Source: Idiomarina rhizosphaerae
Lineage (GTDB): Bacteria > Pseudomonadota > Gammaproteobacteria > Enterobacterales > Alteromonadaceae
Direction: 5' to 3'
Length of the DNA: 64,000 nt
Assembly (NCBI RefSeq): GCF_024159085.1
Contig: NZ_JAMZDE010000001.1
Coordinates: forward strand, 124,001 to 188,000
Below, one piece after another: positions 34,323 to 43,178 of the stretch (position 1 is the first letter of the stretch; every line of letters starts with the position of its first letter). A model generated the notes under the pieces. The model had not been told where the DNA came from. It ran no database searches and saw nothing but the letters and a program-made list of their open reading frames with translations. Both the position numbers and the translations under genes were made by a program.

Positions 34323-36923
34323 CTAAGCTGATACGAAAGAGGTGTCGTCGTCTTTGGCTACAGTGCCTTCATAGTTTTCGTCAATGAAGCTGCCCTGCCC
34401 CATCATAACACCTTGCTTTTCCACATCATTTTTTTGCGTTTCAGTTTCCAGTCCATCGGCATAAACAGCAATATCGAGCTCATGACACAAGGTCACAATG
34501 TGCTTTAACATGGCCTGCGCCCGGTTATTACTGCTCAGCCGGGCAATGTAATGATGATCCAGCTTAAGTATGGTAAACGGAAAGTTATACAGGAACTGAA
34601 GCGGCCCGGAACCACTGCCAAAGTTGTCTATAACCAGCTTAAAGCCAAACTCGGAAAGCCGCCTTAAACTGGCCAGTACCCGACGGCCATCTCTGACCAG
34701 GTCGGTTTCATCAAATTCCAGTGCGATATTCTCTGGTTTAACACCGCTTTCCGTCACGATATTCACCAGCTCATTCAAGTGACTGGTTTTCAATAAATGG
34801 CGCACAGATAAATTCAGGTGCAGCATAGTGTCGGCACTGACGTTATTCTCAACAAGCCACTGGCTGGCTGCCCGTAAAGCAAAGCGGTCAAGTTTCACAA
34901 TAAGACCGGTGCGCTCAGCCAGAGGCAACAACTCTTCACTGTTAAAGCTGTAGCGCGGGTCTTCCCACACCAATTTAGCTTCTACGGCTTTGACCTCGCC
35001 TGTTGTTAAATTCACTATTGGCTGAAAACTAACAGCGAAATCTTTCTCAACTTTAGCATGACGCAGCGCCGTTTCTTTACGAACACTGTCCACCAGATTT
35101 TCATGCATGCTGTCATCAAATAATACGTAGCGTCCACGCCCCATACCTTTAGCCTGGTACATGGCGGCATCTGCGTCGCGCAACAGTCGTTCAGCCGAAT
35201 CGGTCTCTTCCAGACACTCGGCAATACCGATACTGGCGCCGGAGTAATGCTCCTGTCCGTTCAGGTGGAAAGGCTCACTCATTTGCTGGATCATGCGCTT
35301 GGCAACGTCTTTGGCGTCATCAATACTGGTAATGGTATCCAGCAGAATAACGAATTCATCACCACCTAAGCGCGCCACCATGTCGTTGTCACGCACGCAG
35401 TCACCAATACGCTTGCTGACTTCCAGCAAGAACTCATCGCCGGCAGAGTGCCCGAGCGTGTCGTTTATATTTTTAAAGCGGTCCAGGTCAACAAATAGCA
35501 CCGCAAAATGGTGCTCAGGGTGCCGTCGTTTATGCGCCACGGCCTGCTGCAAACGTTCATTGAACAATATGCGGTTAGGTAAGCCGGTCAGGTTATCGTG
35601 ATGCGCTGCATGGAATAAGCTGGATTCGGTTTTTTTCCGTCGTTCTATTTCGGACACCAGCTCTTCGGTACGCTCTGCCACTTTCTTTTCGAGGAACTGG
35701 TTCACCCGCTGAATTTCTTCCGCTGAGCGTTTTCTGTCAATGGCCACGGCAACGTGCTGCGAAACAAAGTTCAGCAGCTCTAAATCATCGCTATGGTATA
35801 AAAAATCGCCGTCGTAGGTCTGTACCGCAATAACCCCAAACACCTGCCCGTTCATCATTAAAGGGCTACCGAGCCATTGTTTAGCCAGTTTCATACCACC
35901 GTAGCCTAACTCTATTTCGTTTTTCTTCAGCAGTTTTTGACGTACAGGAGCATCGATAAAGGCCGGTTCACGCATTTTAATAACGTATTCTGTTAAACCT
36001 TTACCGGCTCGTCGTCGTTCGGCTTTAGCGCCTGTTTCATCAACATGGTAGGGAAAATGTATAAACTTTTTATCGTCTGATAAAAGCGCGACAAAGAAGT
36101 TGTCGGCATGAATCAATTTACCGATTTGCCTATGCAACTGCCGATAAAAAGCGTTCATATCGTCAGAGGTATTGGTCAGCTCGGAAATAGCAAAGAGCAC
36201 CGAGGTTTGCTGCTCAGCCCTTTCGCGAATGGTAATTTCGCTCATTAAGCTTTCATTCGCGTGGCGCAATTCGGCTGTCTGGTGTTCTATTTCACTTTGC
36301 ATTAAGTCGCGCTGCTTTAAACGCTCTAAAGCATTCACCACGTGTTGCGATACAAAGGTGAGCAAATCTTCATCTGAGGCGTCATAACGAACGTCGGCAC
36401 TGTAGCTCTGCACCACCATAACACCTATGGTCACGTCACCACGTTTTAACGGAACACCTAGCCAGTCCTGATGCTCTGCCCCTAAACCTTCTATTTCGGC
36501 GTTATCAATTAAGCGCTGATACACTTCCGGAGGGCAAAGCAAAGACTGGCCTTTTCGCAAAACATAGCCTGTTAAACCTTTCTTTAATTGCTCTATAGGA
36601 ATGCGCTCAAATAAGGTGTCCTGATCAATTTCGTCGACAAAATAAACAAAATCAACCAGCTCTTCCTGAGGTTCGTAAAGGCAAATATAAAAATTACGGG
36701 CGTACATCAGCTCGCCGATAATCTCGTGCAGAGACTGATAAAAGTTGTCCATTTCGCGCGCAGAAGCCGCCAGTTCCGATATTCGGAACAGCGCTTTTTG
36801 TACGACTTCAGCAGACCGATACTTTTGGGTCAACCCCTTTAGGCGGGCGATGACTTTGTGCAAGCGTTCATTTTCAGTTTTTATATTCTGAAGCTGTTCC
36901 TCGCTATGCGTACGGTCTGTCAT
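34323..36923 (-). CDS. GAF-GAF-GGDEF-EAL protein, probably a diguanylate cyclase with degenerate EAL
   Basis: The 866-residue soluble protein has an N-terminal coiled coil and two tandem GAF domains (about residues 45-205 and 245-405; WLGVPLKRGDVTIGVMVVQS and WLGSPLMMNGQVFGVIAVQT are the matching strands). A linker helix leads to a GGDEF domain with intact RLGGDEF and an inhibitory RxxD site (RDND five residues before GGDEF). The C-terminal EAL domain lacks key residues: EAL reads EAK, DDFG reads DNFG, and AEGVE reads ADGLE. It therefore probably makes cyclic di-GMP and may bind, but not cut, it. There is no membrane segment. The GAF ligands are unknown. Confidence 0.88.
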   Translation of the reverse strand: MTDRTHSEEQLQNIKTENERLHKVIARLKGLTQKYRSAEVVQKALFRISELAASAREMDNFYQSLHEIIGELMYARNFYICLYEPQEELVDFVYFVDEIDQDTLFERIPIEQLKKGLTGYVLRKGQSLLCPPEVYQRLIDNAEIEGLGAEHQDWLGVPLKRGDVTIGVMVVQSYSADVRYDASDEDLLTFVSQHVVNALERLKQRDLMQSEIEHQTAELRHANESLMSEITIRERAEQQTSVLFAISELTNTSDDMNAFYRQLHRQIGKLIHADNFFVALLSDDKKFIHFPYHVDETGAKAERRRAGKGLTEYVIKMREPAFIDAPVRQKLLKKNEIELGYGGMKLAKQWLGSPLMMNGQVFGVIAVQTYDGDFLYHSDDLELLNFVSQHVAVAIDRKRSAEEIQRVNQFLEKKVAERTEELVSEIERRKKTESSLFHAAHHDNLTGLPNRILFNERLQQAVAHKRRHPEHHFAVLFVDLDRFKNINDTLGHSAGDEFLLEVSKRIGDCVRDNDMVARLGGDEFVILLDTITSIDDAKDVAKRMIQQMSEPFHLNGQEHYSGASIGIAECLEETDSAERLLRDADAAMYQAKGMGRGRYVLFDDSMHENLVDSVRKETALRHAKVEKDFAVSFQPIVNLTTGEVKAVEAKLVWEDPRYSFNSEELLPLAERTGLIVKLDRFALRAASQWLVENNVSADTMLHLNLSVRHLLKTSHLNELVNIVTESGVKPENIALEFDETDLVRDGRRVLASLRRLSEFGFKLVIDNFGSGSGPLQFLYNFPFTILKLDHHYIARLSSNNRAQAMLKHIVTLCHELDIAVYADGLETETQKNDVEKQGVMMGQGSFIDENYEGTVAKDDDTSFVSA

Positions 36924-37094
36924 TCAGGTTCAACCTTAGACACTGACACTCCTTGCCGCGAAATACATTTTGTTAACACTTGTTGCTTTTGGTAACAGTC
37001 GTACAGTATAGACCTGTGTCAAAAAATAGAAAAGATCTGGTTAAAAATTAATTAGTGAGGGAAGTTAAGAAAACGAATTAACGTCGATTGACAC

Positions 37095-37125
37095 AAAAAA
37101 GACCACCGGGTGGTGGCCTTTTTTT
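37095..37125. terminator. Terminator after cytochrome c5 gene
   Basis: The stem CCACC-GGGT-GGTGG is flanked by an A-run and a T-run, so it can act in both directions between the cytochrome and GGDEF genes. Confidence 0.85.
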
Positions 37126-37144
37126 GCTGAAGATGCATATGAAA

Positions 37145-37570
37145 CTAAATTTCTTCGGTCATATAGTTAATTGCAGCTTGAATTTCTTCTTCTGAGCAGT
37201 CGCTACAGGTTCCTTTAGGCGGCATGGCATTAAAGCCTTCTACTGCGTGCTTCAATACCGTTTCCATGCCCTGGTCTAAACGTGGTTGCCAGTCGGCGGC
37301 GTTGTTCATTTTTGGAGCACCCATAACACCACTGGTATGGCAGGCTGTACAATACTTATCGTATACTTGCTGGCCTGACCGCGGTCCGCTGCTTTCTTCA
37401 GCGGCGCTGCTTTCACCAGCCACATAGTGCTTACCTAAAGGCTTAATACGCTCAGCGATCGCTTCACGTGACATATCATCCTGCACTGATGCCGCACTAA
37501 TGCTTAGCGCAAACAGCATTGACATGGTGCCTAAAACGCTCTTAACAAAAAATGAATTCATAGCTTTCAC
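37145..37570 (-). CDS. Cytochrome c5-type monohaem protein
   Basis: The 141-residue exported protein has a signal peptide (to about SISAAS) and one haem site CTACH (YCTACHTSGVMGAPKM). The axial methionine lies in FNAMPPKGTCSDCSEEE, where the extra CxxC pair is typical of cytochrome c5. It carries electrons in the periplasm, likely between quinol oxidation and terminal oxidases or reductases. The start is probably GTG at 37570, which has AGGAGA 5 bases upstream. An in-frame ATG 9 bases later is less well placed. It is divergent from dinB. Confidence 0.9.
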   Translation of the reverse strand: MKAMNSFFVKSVLGTMSMLFALSISAASVQDDMSREAIAERIKPLGKHYVAGESSAAEESSGPRSGQQVYDKYCTACHTSGVMGAPKMNNAADWQPRLDQGMETVLKHAVEGFNAMPPKGTCSDCSEEEIQAAINYMTEEI

Positions 37571-37654
37571 TGGTTTCTCCTACAAATGGCTGGTGTTCTT
37601 GCACGCCCAGTTAGTGGATGCGATTATAACCACAAATGTGCAAAGGATAAACAC

Positions 37655-38725
37655 TTGGCTGAAATTGCTCGCAAAATAGCTTTGCTGGATTTGGATGCGT
37701 TCTTTGCTTCGGCTGAAGAATTGCGCGACCCAAGCCTTAAAACACGCCCTTTTGCTGTCGGTGGCGGTGGTGAACGAGGCGTTGTTGCAACGGCAAATTA
37801 TCTGGCTCGTCAGTTTGGCGTTAAAAGCGCGATGCCGGGTAGTCATGCCCGCCGTTTGTGCCCGCAATTAACCTTTATACGACCTGACGGCAACTACTAC
37901 CGCGAACTGTCCAATAAGGTTCTGGATATTCTGCATGAACTCACACCCCGCATTGAACCGGCTTCTATCGACGAGTTTTATCTGGACTTAACCCATTTGG
38001 AAGGCTTTAAAGGCAGCGCGACTTTGGCCATGGACTTTGTTCGTGACCAAATTAAGACGCTGGGAATAACCGGCTCTGCCGGCATTTCAAACCAGAAAAT
38101 GGTAGCCAAAATTGCCAGCGAAGAGCGCAAACCCGATGGTCAGTTTGTGGTTCGCCCGGCGGAAGTTATGGACTACATCGCGGCCTTAAACCTCAAACAA
38201 ATTCCGGGTGTTGGACCTAAAAGTCAGCAAGTGCTCACTAACTATGGACTTATCACCGGCAAAGACATTCAGAATATTGAACTGCAGCAATTACAGGCCA
38301 TTCTTGGCGATAAAGCCGGGTATGTACTCTTTGAACGCTGCCATGGGCGGGATCGCCGCGAAGTTGTTACAGAGCGCATTCGCAAAAGTGTCGGAGTTGA
38401 ACAAACCTTAGCAACGGATATGCGACTGGAATCGACGGCTCAGGCTTATGTTCAGGACAATTTATTACCGAAACTGCGTCAACGAATGAAAATCACCCAC
38501 TGGCGTGAGCAGCCTATTCGTAGCCAGACACTAAAGCTGAAATTCTCGGACTTCACACAAACAACAGTCTCCCGTAGTGCTCAGTTTATTTCACCCAGCC
38601 TGTTTTATCAGTTATTAGACGAAGCCTGGCAGCGTGGAAAAGGGAAGGGGGTAAGGCTGTTGGGGATCAGTGCAACATTGCCTGACCCCAACGAGCAATT
38701 ACAACTCGAACTCGAGCTGGATTAG
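37655..38725 (+). CDS. dinB: DNA polymerase IV
   Basis: This 356-residue Y-family translesion polymerase has the catalytic acidic residues in ALLDLDAFFASAEE and ASIDEFYLDLT. GGGGERGVVATANYLARQFG is the finger block, and IPGVGPKSQQVL is the helix-hairpin-helix. I chose TTG at 37655, preceded by AAGGA with an 8-base gap. The open frame reaches back to an ATG at 37586, but the extra 23 residues (MAGVLARPVSGCDYN...) overlap the cytochrome promoter region and are not seen in DinB. No clear LexA box (CTGT-N8-ACAG) was found. Confidence 0.92.
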   Translation: MAEIARKIALLDLDAFFASAEELRDPSLKTRPFAVGGGGERGVVATANYLARQFGVKSAMPGSHARRLCPQLTFIRPDGNYYRELSNKVLDILHELTPRIEPASIDEFYLDLTHLEGFKGSATLAMDFVRDQIKTLGITGSAGISNQKMVAKIASEERKPDGQFVVRPAEVMDYIAALNLKQIPGVGPKSQQVLTNYGLITGKDIQNIELQQLQAILGDKAGYVLFERCHGRDRREVVTERIRKSVGVEQTLATDMRLESTAQAYVQDNLLPKLRQRMKITHWREQPIRSQTLKLKFSDFTQTTVSRSAQFISPSLFYQLLDEAWQRGKGKGVRLLGISATLPDPNEQLQLELELD

Positions 38726-38727
38726 TC

Positions 38728-39156
38728 TTATTTCACTGTAATAGTGATTTTTTCTGATACCACGGCCGGGTTATGCGGTACGTGGTTCTTATCGCCTAAG
38801 ATAATTTGTAGCGTATGTTCACCCGGCTCTAAGGTCACGGTAGTTTCTGTCTGGCCACCACCAAAGTGAGTCACGTCACCGCCCATAGGTTTGTCCATAG
38901 CTGGTAGTTCGTCTTTATCAACCAGCAAATGGTGATGTCCGGTATTCTTCACATCGACACCTGCCGGCGCTACGCCCATACCGCTTAAGCCAAACTTCAC
39001 TTTAAAGGTTTTACCAACCACTTCCCCGTTTTGCGGAGAAATAATATAAGCCTGGGCTTGCTCTGATGCTTCTGTACGTTCTACTGCCTGAGCCGTTGTT
39101 GCCAGAACAGGTCCGCCAAGTAGTGCTATGGCGCCAATCATCCATGCTTTGTTCAT
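38728..39156 (-). CDS. DUF4399 exported protein
   Basis: This 142-residue protein has a signal peptide (MNKAWMIGAIALLGGPVLAT, cleaved near AQA) and a DUF4399 beta-sandwich. Typical motifs are ISPQNGEVVGKTFKVKFGLS, NTGHHHLLVD, HFGGGQTETTVTLEPGEHTL and LGDKNHVPHNPAVVSEKI. It is probably periplasmic, and the histidine-rich motif could bind a metal, but no activity is established. The start at 39156 has GGAGCAAACCT before it. It lies 27 bases after the chemoreceptor gene on the same strand and converges tail to tail with dinB. Confidence 0.82.
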   Translation of the reverse strand: MNKAWMIGAIALLGGPVLATTAQAVERTEASEQAQAYIISPQNGEVVGKTFKVKFGLSGMGVAPAGVDVKNTGHHHLLVDKDELPAMDKPMGGDVTHFGGGQTETTVTLEPGEHTLQIILGDKNHVPHNPAVVSEKITITVK

Positions 39157-39182
39157 AGGTTTGCTCCAATAGTTGATTTCGA

Positions 39183-41075
39183 TCAATTCAGTTTAAACTG
39201 TGTTACCAATTGTTCCAAGCGTTCAAACGCCGTGTTCAGTTCACGGCAAGCTCGCTTGGTATTATTTAGATTGTCTACGCTCTGATCGTTCATACTGCTT
39301 ATATCCATAATGTCACGATCGAGCGTTTGGATCACTGAAGTCTGCTGTTCTGTTGCCGATGCCACTGAGTGATTGACATCATCGATAGTAACAATGATAG
39401 CGTTAATTTCAGACATCTGCTCAGCAGACTCTTCCGCACTTAACACACAGGCACTGCTTATTTCCTGACTTTCCTGAATGACTTCCACCACACTACGAGT
39501 CCCCACTCTGACCCGTTCTATCATGGTTTCAATTTCACCCGCCGACGACGAGGTCCGTTGAGCCAGGCTACGCACTTCATCCGCTACTACCGCAAAACCA
39601 CGGCCGGCTTCCCCTGCACGTGCCGCTTCAATAGCCGCATTCAGAGCCAGCAAGTTTGTCTGCTCAGTTATACCTTTAATAACCTCAATGATCTTACCAA
39701 TGTTCTGGGTGTCTTCGTCCAGAGTATGAATTGCCTGGCTGGAGGCATCCATGCGCTCCGACAAGTGCTGAATTTGTTGTCGGTTGTGTTGCAATGAGCT
39801 TCTTGCAGATGACGCTTTTTCAGTACCAGAGCTTGCCTGTTCAGAGGCTTTTGCAGCATTCTCGGCAATTTCATTAGCACTCGCACCCAGTTCATTCACT
39901 GCCGTTGCAACAGAGCTGGCTTTTCCGGCCTGTTCGCTGCCAATGTCCATTGAATCGTCATTTGCCTTAACCATGCTGCGAATGTTGCCTTCCACTTGCT
40001 GTGCGGCCGCATTCACTTCCAGCAAGGCTTGCTGAATTTTCTCAATAAACTCATTCATGCGCCGTGAAACAAGGCCAAACTCATCGTCGGATTCAACCGG
40101 CAGCCGCTGCGTTAAATCGCCCTCGCCGCGGGCCATATCAGTTACAGCCTCATTTAAGCGGCGCAAAGGTTTAAGCAATAAGCGTAGTAACCAGGTTAAT
40201 GACACCACTACCGCCACAATGCCAATAACCAAATAAATAATAGCAGTCCAGGCAAAGGAGGAAACGTTGCTGTAAGCCTGTTCTCGGTCAATAACCACTC
40301 CCAGATACCACTCAACTCCCTGAATACCTTTTATTTTATGGAATGACACGAGGCGATCCGCTCCATCAATACGGTATTCGGAGAAATCAGAACTTAAAGC
40401 AACTGGCTGCCCGGCATAATCGTTCACAGATTTTTCAATCCAGTCTTTGTTGGGGTGTGCCAGAATATTTCGATCACCGCTAACCAAAAAAGCATAACCC
40501 AGACCCATAAAATCGATGTCATTAACAATTTCAGAAATCTCATCCAGCATCATATCGCCGCCGGCAACTCCCACCAGACGACCATCACGACGCATGGGCA
40601 CCACCGCGGTAATGGTCAATTCATTGGTGGTAACGTCAATATAAGGCGCGGTATAGGTTGGCTGCCCCTCATCAACCGCCAGCTGGTACCAGGGACGGCT
40701 GCGGGCATCGTAATCGTCCGGCAGGTCGATGCTGGGATCATCGAGCAGAAAAGTCCCGTCGAGCAAGCCATAATACACATTTTTAAACTTACCGGCGGCT
40801 TTGGACTGTTGAACCCGCTCTAAGGCTCGGTCTGTAGAATCATCAACATTGTAGGCATCGGCGGTTGCCTGAACAATGCTCATACGGTCATCAAACCACT
40901 GCGAAATATTGTTTGATACAGAGTCGGACAAAGCCTGCATTTGATGCTGCAAATTACTGCGGGTTTGATTCGACATCTGCAAAAAGTTGGTCAGCGTGAA
41001 GACACCCAGCACGAGTACCAGTATCAACGACGCAACAATAATAACCTTTTGCGTGAACTTTAATTTATTCAGCAT
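39183..41075 (-). CDS. Methyl-accepting chemotaxis protein with amino-acid-type dCache domain
   Basis: This 630-residue inner membrane receptor has TM1 at about residues 9-31, a periplasmic dCache_1 domain (35-280), TM2 at about 283-307, a HAMP domain, and the cytoplasmic signalling hairpin with the invariant tip region ([20 protein letters not shown]). The sensor has Y122, R127, W129, Y130, Y145 and D174. These spacings (5, 7, 8, 23, 52) equal those of the known amino-acid-binding dCache motif, so amino acids are the likely attractants. There is no C-terminal CheR-tethering pentapeptide (it ends VTQFKLN). It may be co-transcribed with the DUF4399 gene. Confidence 0.93.
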   Translation of the reverse strand: MLNKLKFTQKVIIVASLILVLVLGVFTLTNFLQMSNQTRSNLQHQMQALSDSVSNNISQWFDDRMSIVQATADAYNVDDSTDRALERVQQSKAAGKFKNVYYGLLDGTFLLDDPSIDLPDDYDARSRPWYQLAVDEGQPTYTAPYIDVTTNELTITAVVPMRRDGRLVGVAGGDMMLDEISEIVNDIDFMGLGYAFLVSGDRNILAHPNKDWIEKSVNDYAGQPVALSSDFSEYRIDGADRLVSFHKIKGIQGVEWYLGVVIDREQAYSNVSSFAWTAIIYLVIGIVAVVVSLTWLLRLLLKPLRRLNEAVTDMARGEGDLTQRLPVESDDEFGLVSRRMNEFIEKIQQALLEVNAAAQQVEGNIRSMVKANDDSMDIGSEQAGKASSVATAVNELGASANEIAENAAKASEQASSGTEKASSARSSLQHNRQQIQHLSERMDASSQAIHTLDEDTQNIGKIIEVIKGITEQTNLLALNAAIEAARAGEAGRGFAVVADEVRSLAQRTSSSAGEIETMIERVRVGTRSVVEVIQESQEISSACVLSAEESAEQMSEINAIIVTIDDVNHSVASATEQQTSVIQTLDRDIMDISSMNDQSVDNLNNTKRACRELNTAFERLEQLVTQFKLN

Positions 41076-41139
41076 CTTCGGAGCTTCTCTTGTTATTGTT
41101 TTTTGATCAGTCTCTTAAAGTTACTCTGTATTTAGCAAA

Positions 41140-42510
41140 CTACCCCACCTGCACTTCTGTTTTCGGGTAACGCACTCTTTTTCGGTGTGGAGTTGTTAAA
41201 AAGTACACTAAAGTCAGCGGCCCTACCCGTCCGGCAAACATCAGAATAATGACTAAAATCTGGCTCACTTCAGTTAACTCGCCCGTTATTCCTCGTGACA
41301 GCCCTACCGTCGCCAATGCCGATAAAACTTCGAAGCTTACATCTATAAACGGCAGCGGATTCAAAATCATTAGAAAAAAGATACCGAGAAACGCCATTAA
41401 CAGCGTAATCATTGAGACAGCCAGAGCTTTCATCACCATTTGCTGCTCAATACTACGCTGCATCAACGTCACGTGCTGTCTGCGTCGCAGAAACGCGTAA
41501 GTTGCCATCATCAGAACAATGAAAGTACCTAACTTAATACCGCCGCCAGTACTCATTGAGCCGCCACCAATAAACATCAACAACATAATGTACATTGAGG
41601 TTGGTTCGCGCAGTTGCCCAATATCTACAGTATTAAAGCCCGCTGTTCGCGGCGTTGTCGCCTGAAACCACGACGCAAGCGTTTGCTGCAGTGTCGATAA
41701 AGACCCCAGGGTGTCCGGATTATTATGCTCCATTAACCAAAATATAATGGCAGATACCAGATTAATGACTAAAGTGGCGATAAGGATACTGCGTGTATAT
41801 ACCGAGAATTGATGCCAGCGTCGCTTCTCGAATATGTTCATCAATACTGAAAAACCTAAGCCGCCGACAATAAACATGAACGTGACAACCAAGTTCACGG
41901 GAATACTGCCAACGTAGTCACTTAAGCTGTTTGCAGAAAGAGCGAACCCCGCGTTGTTAAAAGCTGATATTGAATAAAAAGCAGCCTCGCCTAACGCTCC
42001 CCAGAAACCAAACTCCCCCCACCAGGTTAACGTCAAAACTACGGTTCCCAGAAGCTCAACAATCAATGCCAGGTAGAAAACGGTTCTGGCAGTCTTAGCA
42101 ATATTTTTTAAGCTGGTCTGCTGCATCGCCTCTCTTGCGACGAGCTGATAGCTAATGCCAATGTTTCCGCCCATAGACATAACCGCCAGAATGGCAAATG
42201 TCATAAAGCCAATGCCGCCAGTCTGAATCAAAATTGCAATAACGGTGAGTCCGAAAGGGGTGTAGGCCTGACCGGTATCGACTACCACCAGTCCGGTTAC
42301 TGTCACCGCCGATGCCGCAGTAAACAGACTTTCTAGCCAGGTAATAGGTTCAACAGTCGCAAAAGGAAGTTTTAGTAATAAGGCGCCAAACAAAATTAAA
42401 ACAAAAAAGCCGCCGGCAAGAACAACCGGCGGACCTACTTTAAGCTTTTTATGCTGGCTCCGTCTGGCTCTGGTGTACGCCATAAAAAAAGAGGGTAACC
42501 ATTGCTTCAT
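41140..42510 (-). CDS. ktrB: Potassium uptake channel subunit KtrB (TrkH family)
   Basis: The 456-residue membrane protein is made of four M1-P-M2 repeats with glycine at the selectivity positions (FTAASAVTVTGLVVVD, FNNAGFAL, TTPRTAGFNTVD and SALATVGLSRGI). The length matches KtrB rather than the longer TrkH. The gating loop between repeats contains MFIGGGSMSTGGGIK. With KtrA it forms a sodium-dependent potassium uptake system, important in osmotic adaptation of marine bacteria. It overlaps ktrA by 4 bases, giving coupled translation. Confidence 0.93.
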   Translation of the reverse strand: MKQWLPSFFMAYTRARRSQHKKLKVGPPVVLAGGFFVLILFGALLLKLPFATVEPITWLESLFTAASAVTVTGLVVVDTGQAYTPFGLTVIAILIQTGGIGFMTFAILAVMSMGGNIGISYQLVAREAMQQTSLKNIAKTARTVFYLALIVELLGTVVLTLTWWGEFGFWGALGEAAFYSISAFNNAGFALSANSLSDYVGSIPVNLVVTFMFIVGGLGFSVLMNIFEKRRWHQFSVYTRSILIATLVINLVSAIIFWLMEHNNPDTLGSLSTLQQTLASWFQATTPRTAGFNTVDIGQLREPTSMYIMLLMFIGGGSMSTGGGIKLGTFIVLMMATYAFLRRRQHVTLMQRSIEQQMVMKALAVSMITLLMAFLGIFFLMILNPLPFIDVSFEVLSALATVGLSRGITGELTEVSQILVIILMFAGRVGPLTLVYFLTTPHRKRVRYPKTEVQVG

Positions 42511-43169
42511 GACTCTTCGACCAGCTTCGGTGCGATTGATTTCAGCGCTTTTAAGCTACCCGCCATGACCAGCGTTTCATGGCCTTCTATGGTTGTTTCC
42601 GGGCCAGGAGTAACCGTCACTTCGTCCCGCTTTTTTAATAACAACAAATGAAAGTTATCGGTATTATCAGGCAAAATGTCGTTTAGTGTTTTGCCTTCAA
42701 GGTTTTCGCCTAACGCAATTTCGACGCAAAACCAGTTATGCCCAAGCGACATGTACTCATTAACCATAGGATAATTCAAAGCCTGAGCAACTCTTATGCC
42801 CATTTCTTCTTCCGGGTGAATAATGCGACTTACCCCAAGCTTCGATAAAATTTGGTGATGCGACTTAGACGTGGCTTTCGCCCATATGGTCTCAACACCA
42901 ATAGTTTTTAAGTGCAGTACACACAACAAACTGGCCTGTAAATCCTCACCAATAGCAACCAGAACCACGTCGCAATTCGATAAGTCGAGCTCGTTTAGTG
43001 CTTTCTCGTCGGTAACATCGCAAATTGCCGAGTGCGTGAGCTGATCGGCAAGTTCTTCAACCAGCTTCTCGTCAGCATCAACGCCAATAACTTCATGGCC
43101 TAGCTCTAATAATTCCAGTGATGTCCGGGCGCCGAAGCGGCCCAGACCAATAACTCCAAACTGTGCCAT
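42507..43169 (-). CDS. ktrA: Potassium uptake regulatory subunit KtrA (RCK)
   Basis: This is a 220-residue cytoplasmic RCK protein. The N-terminal Rossmann motif GLGRFGARTSLELLELGHEV with acidic GVDADE binds ATP/ADP (or NAD). The C-terminal RCK_C domain starts near residue 135 (NWFCVEIALGENLEGKTLND). It forms the octameric ring that gates KtrB. It is the first gene of the ktrA-ktrB pair and lies 9 bases after the M14 peptidase gene. Confidence 0.94.
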   Translation of the reverse strand: MAQFGVIGLGRFGARTSLELLELGHEVIGVDADEKLVEELADQLTHSAICDVTDEKALNELDLSNCDVVLVAIGEDLQASLLCVLHLKTIGVETIWAKATSKSHHQILSKLGVSRIIHPEEEMGIRVAQALNYPMVNEYMSLGHNWFCVEIALGENLEGKTLNDILPDNTDNFHLLLLKKRDEVTVTPGPETTIEGHETLVMAGSLKALKSIAPKLVEES

Positions 43170-43178
43170 GTCAGACTC

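Noticed and set aside
36924-37144. Possible small RNA or riboswitch in the gap beside the cytochrome gene
   Set aside because: Apart from the terminator at 37095-37125 no conserved structure or ligand-binding pattern is visible.
37586-37654. Longer DinB N-terminus from ATG at 37586
   Set aside because: The added residues contain no family pattern, whereas TTG at 37655 has AAGGA upstream and gives the usual start just ahead of the catalytic LDLDAFF.
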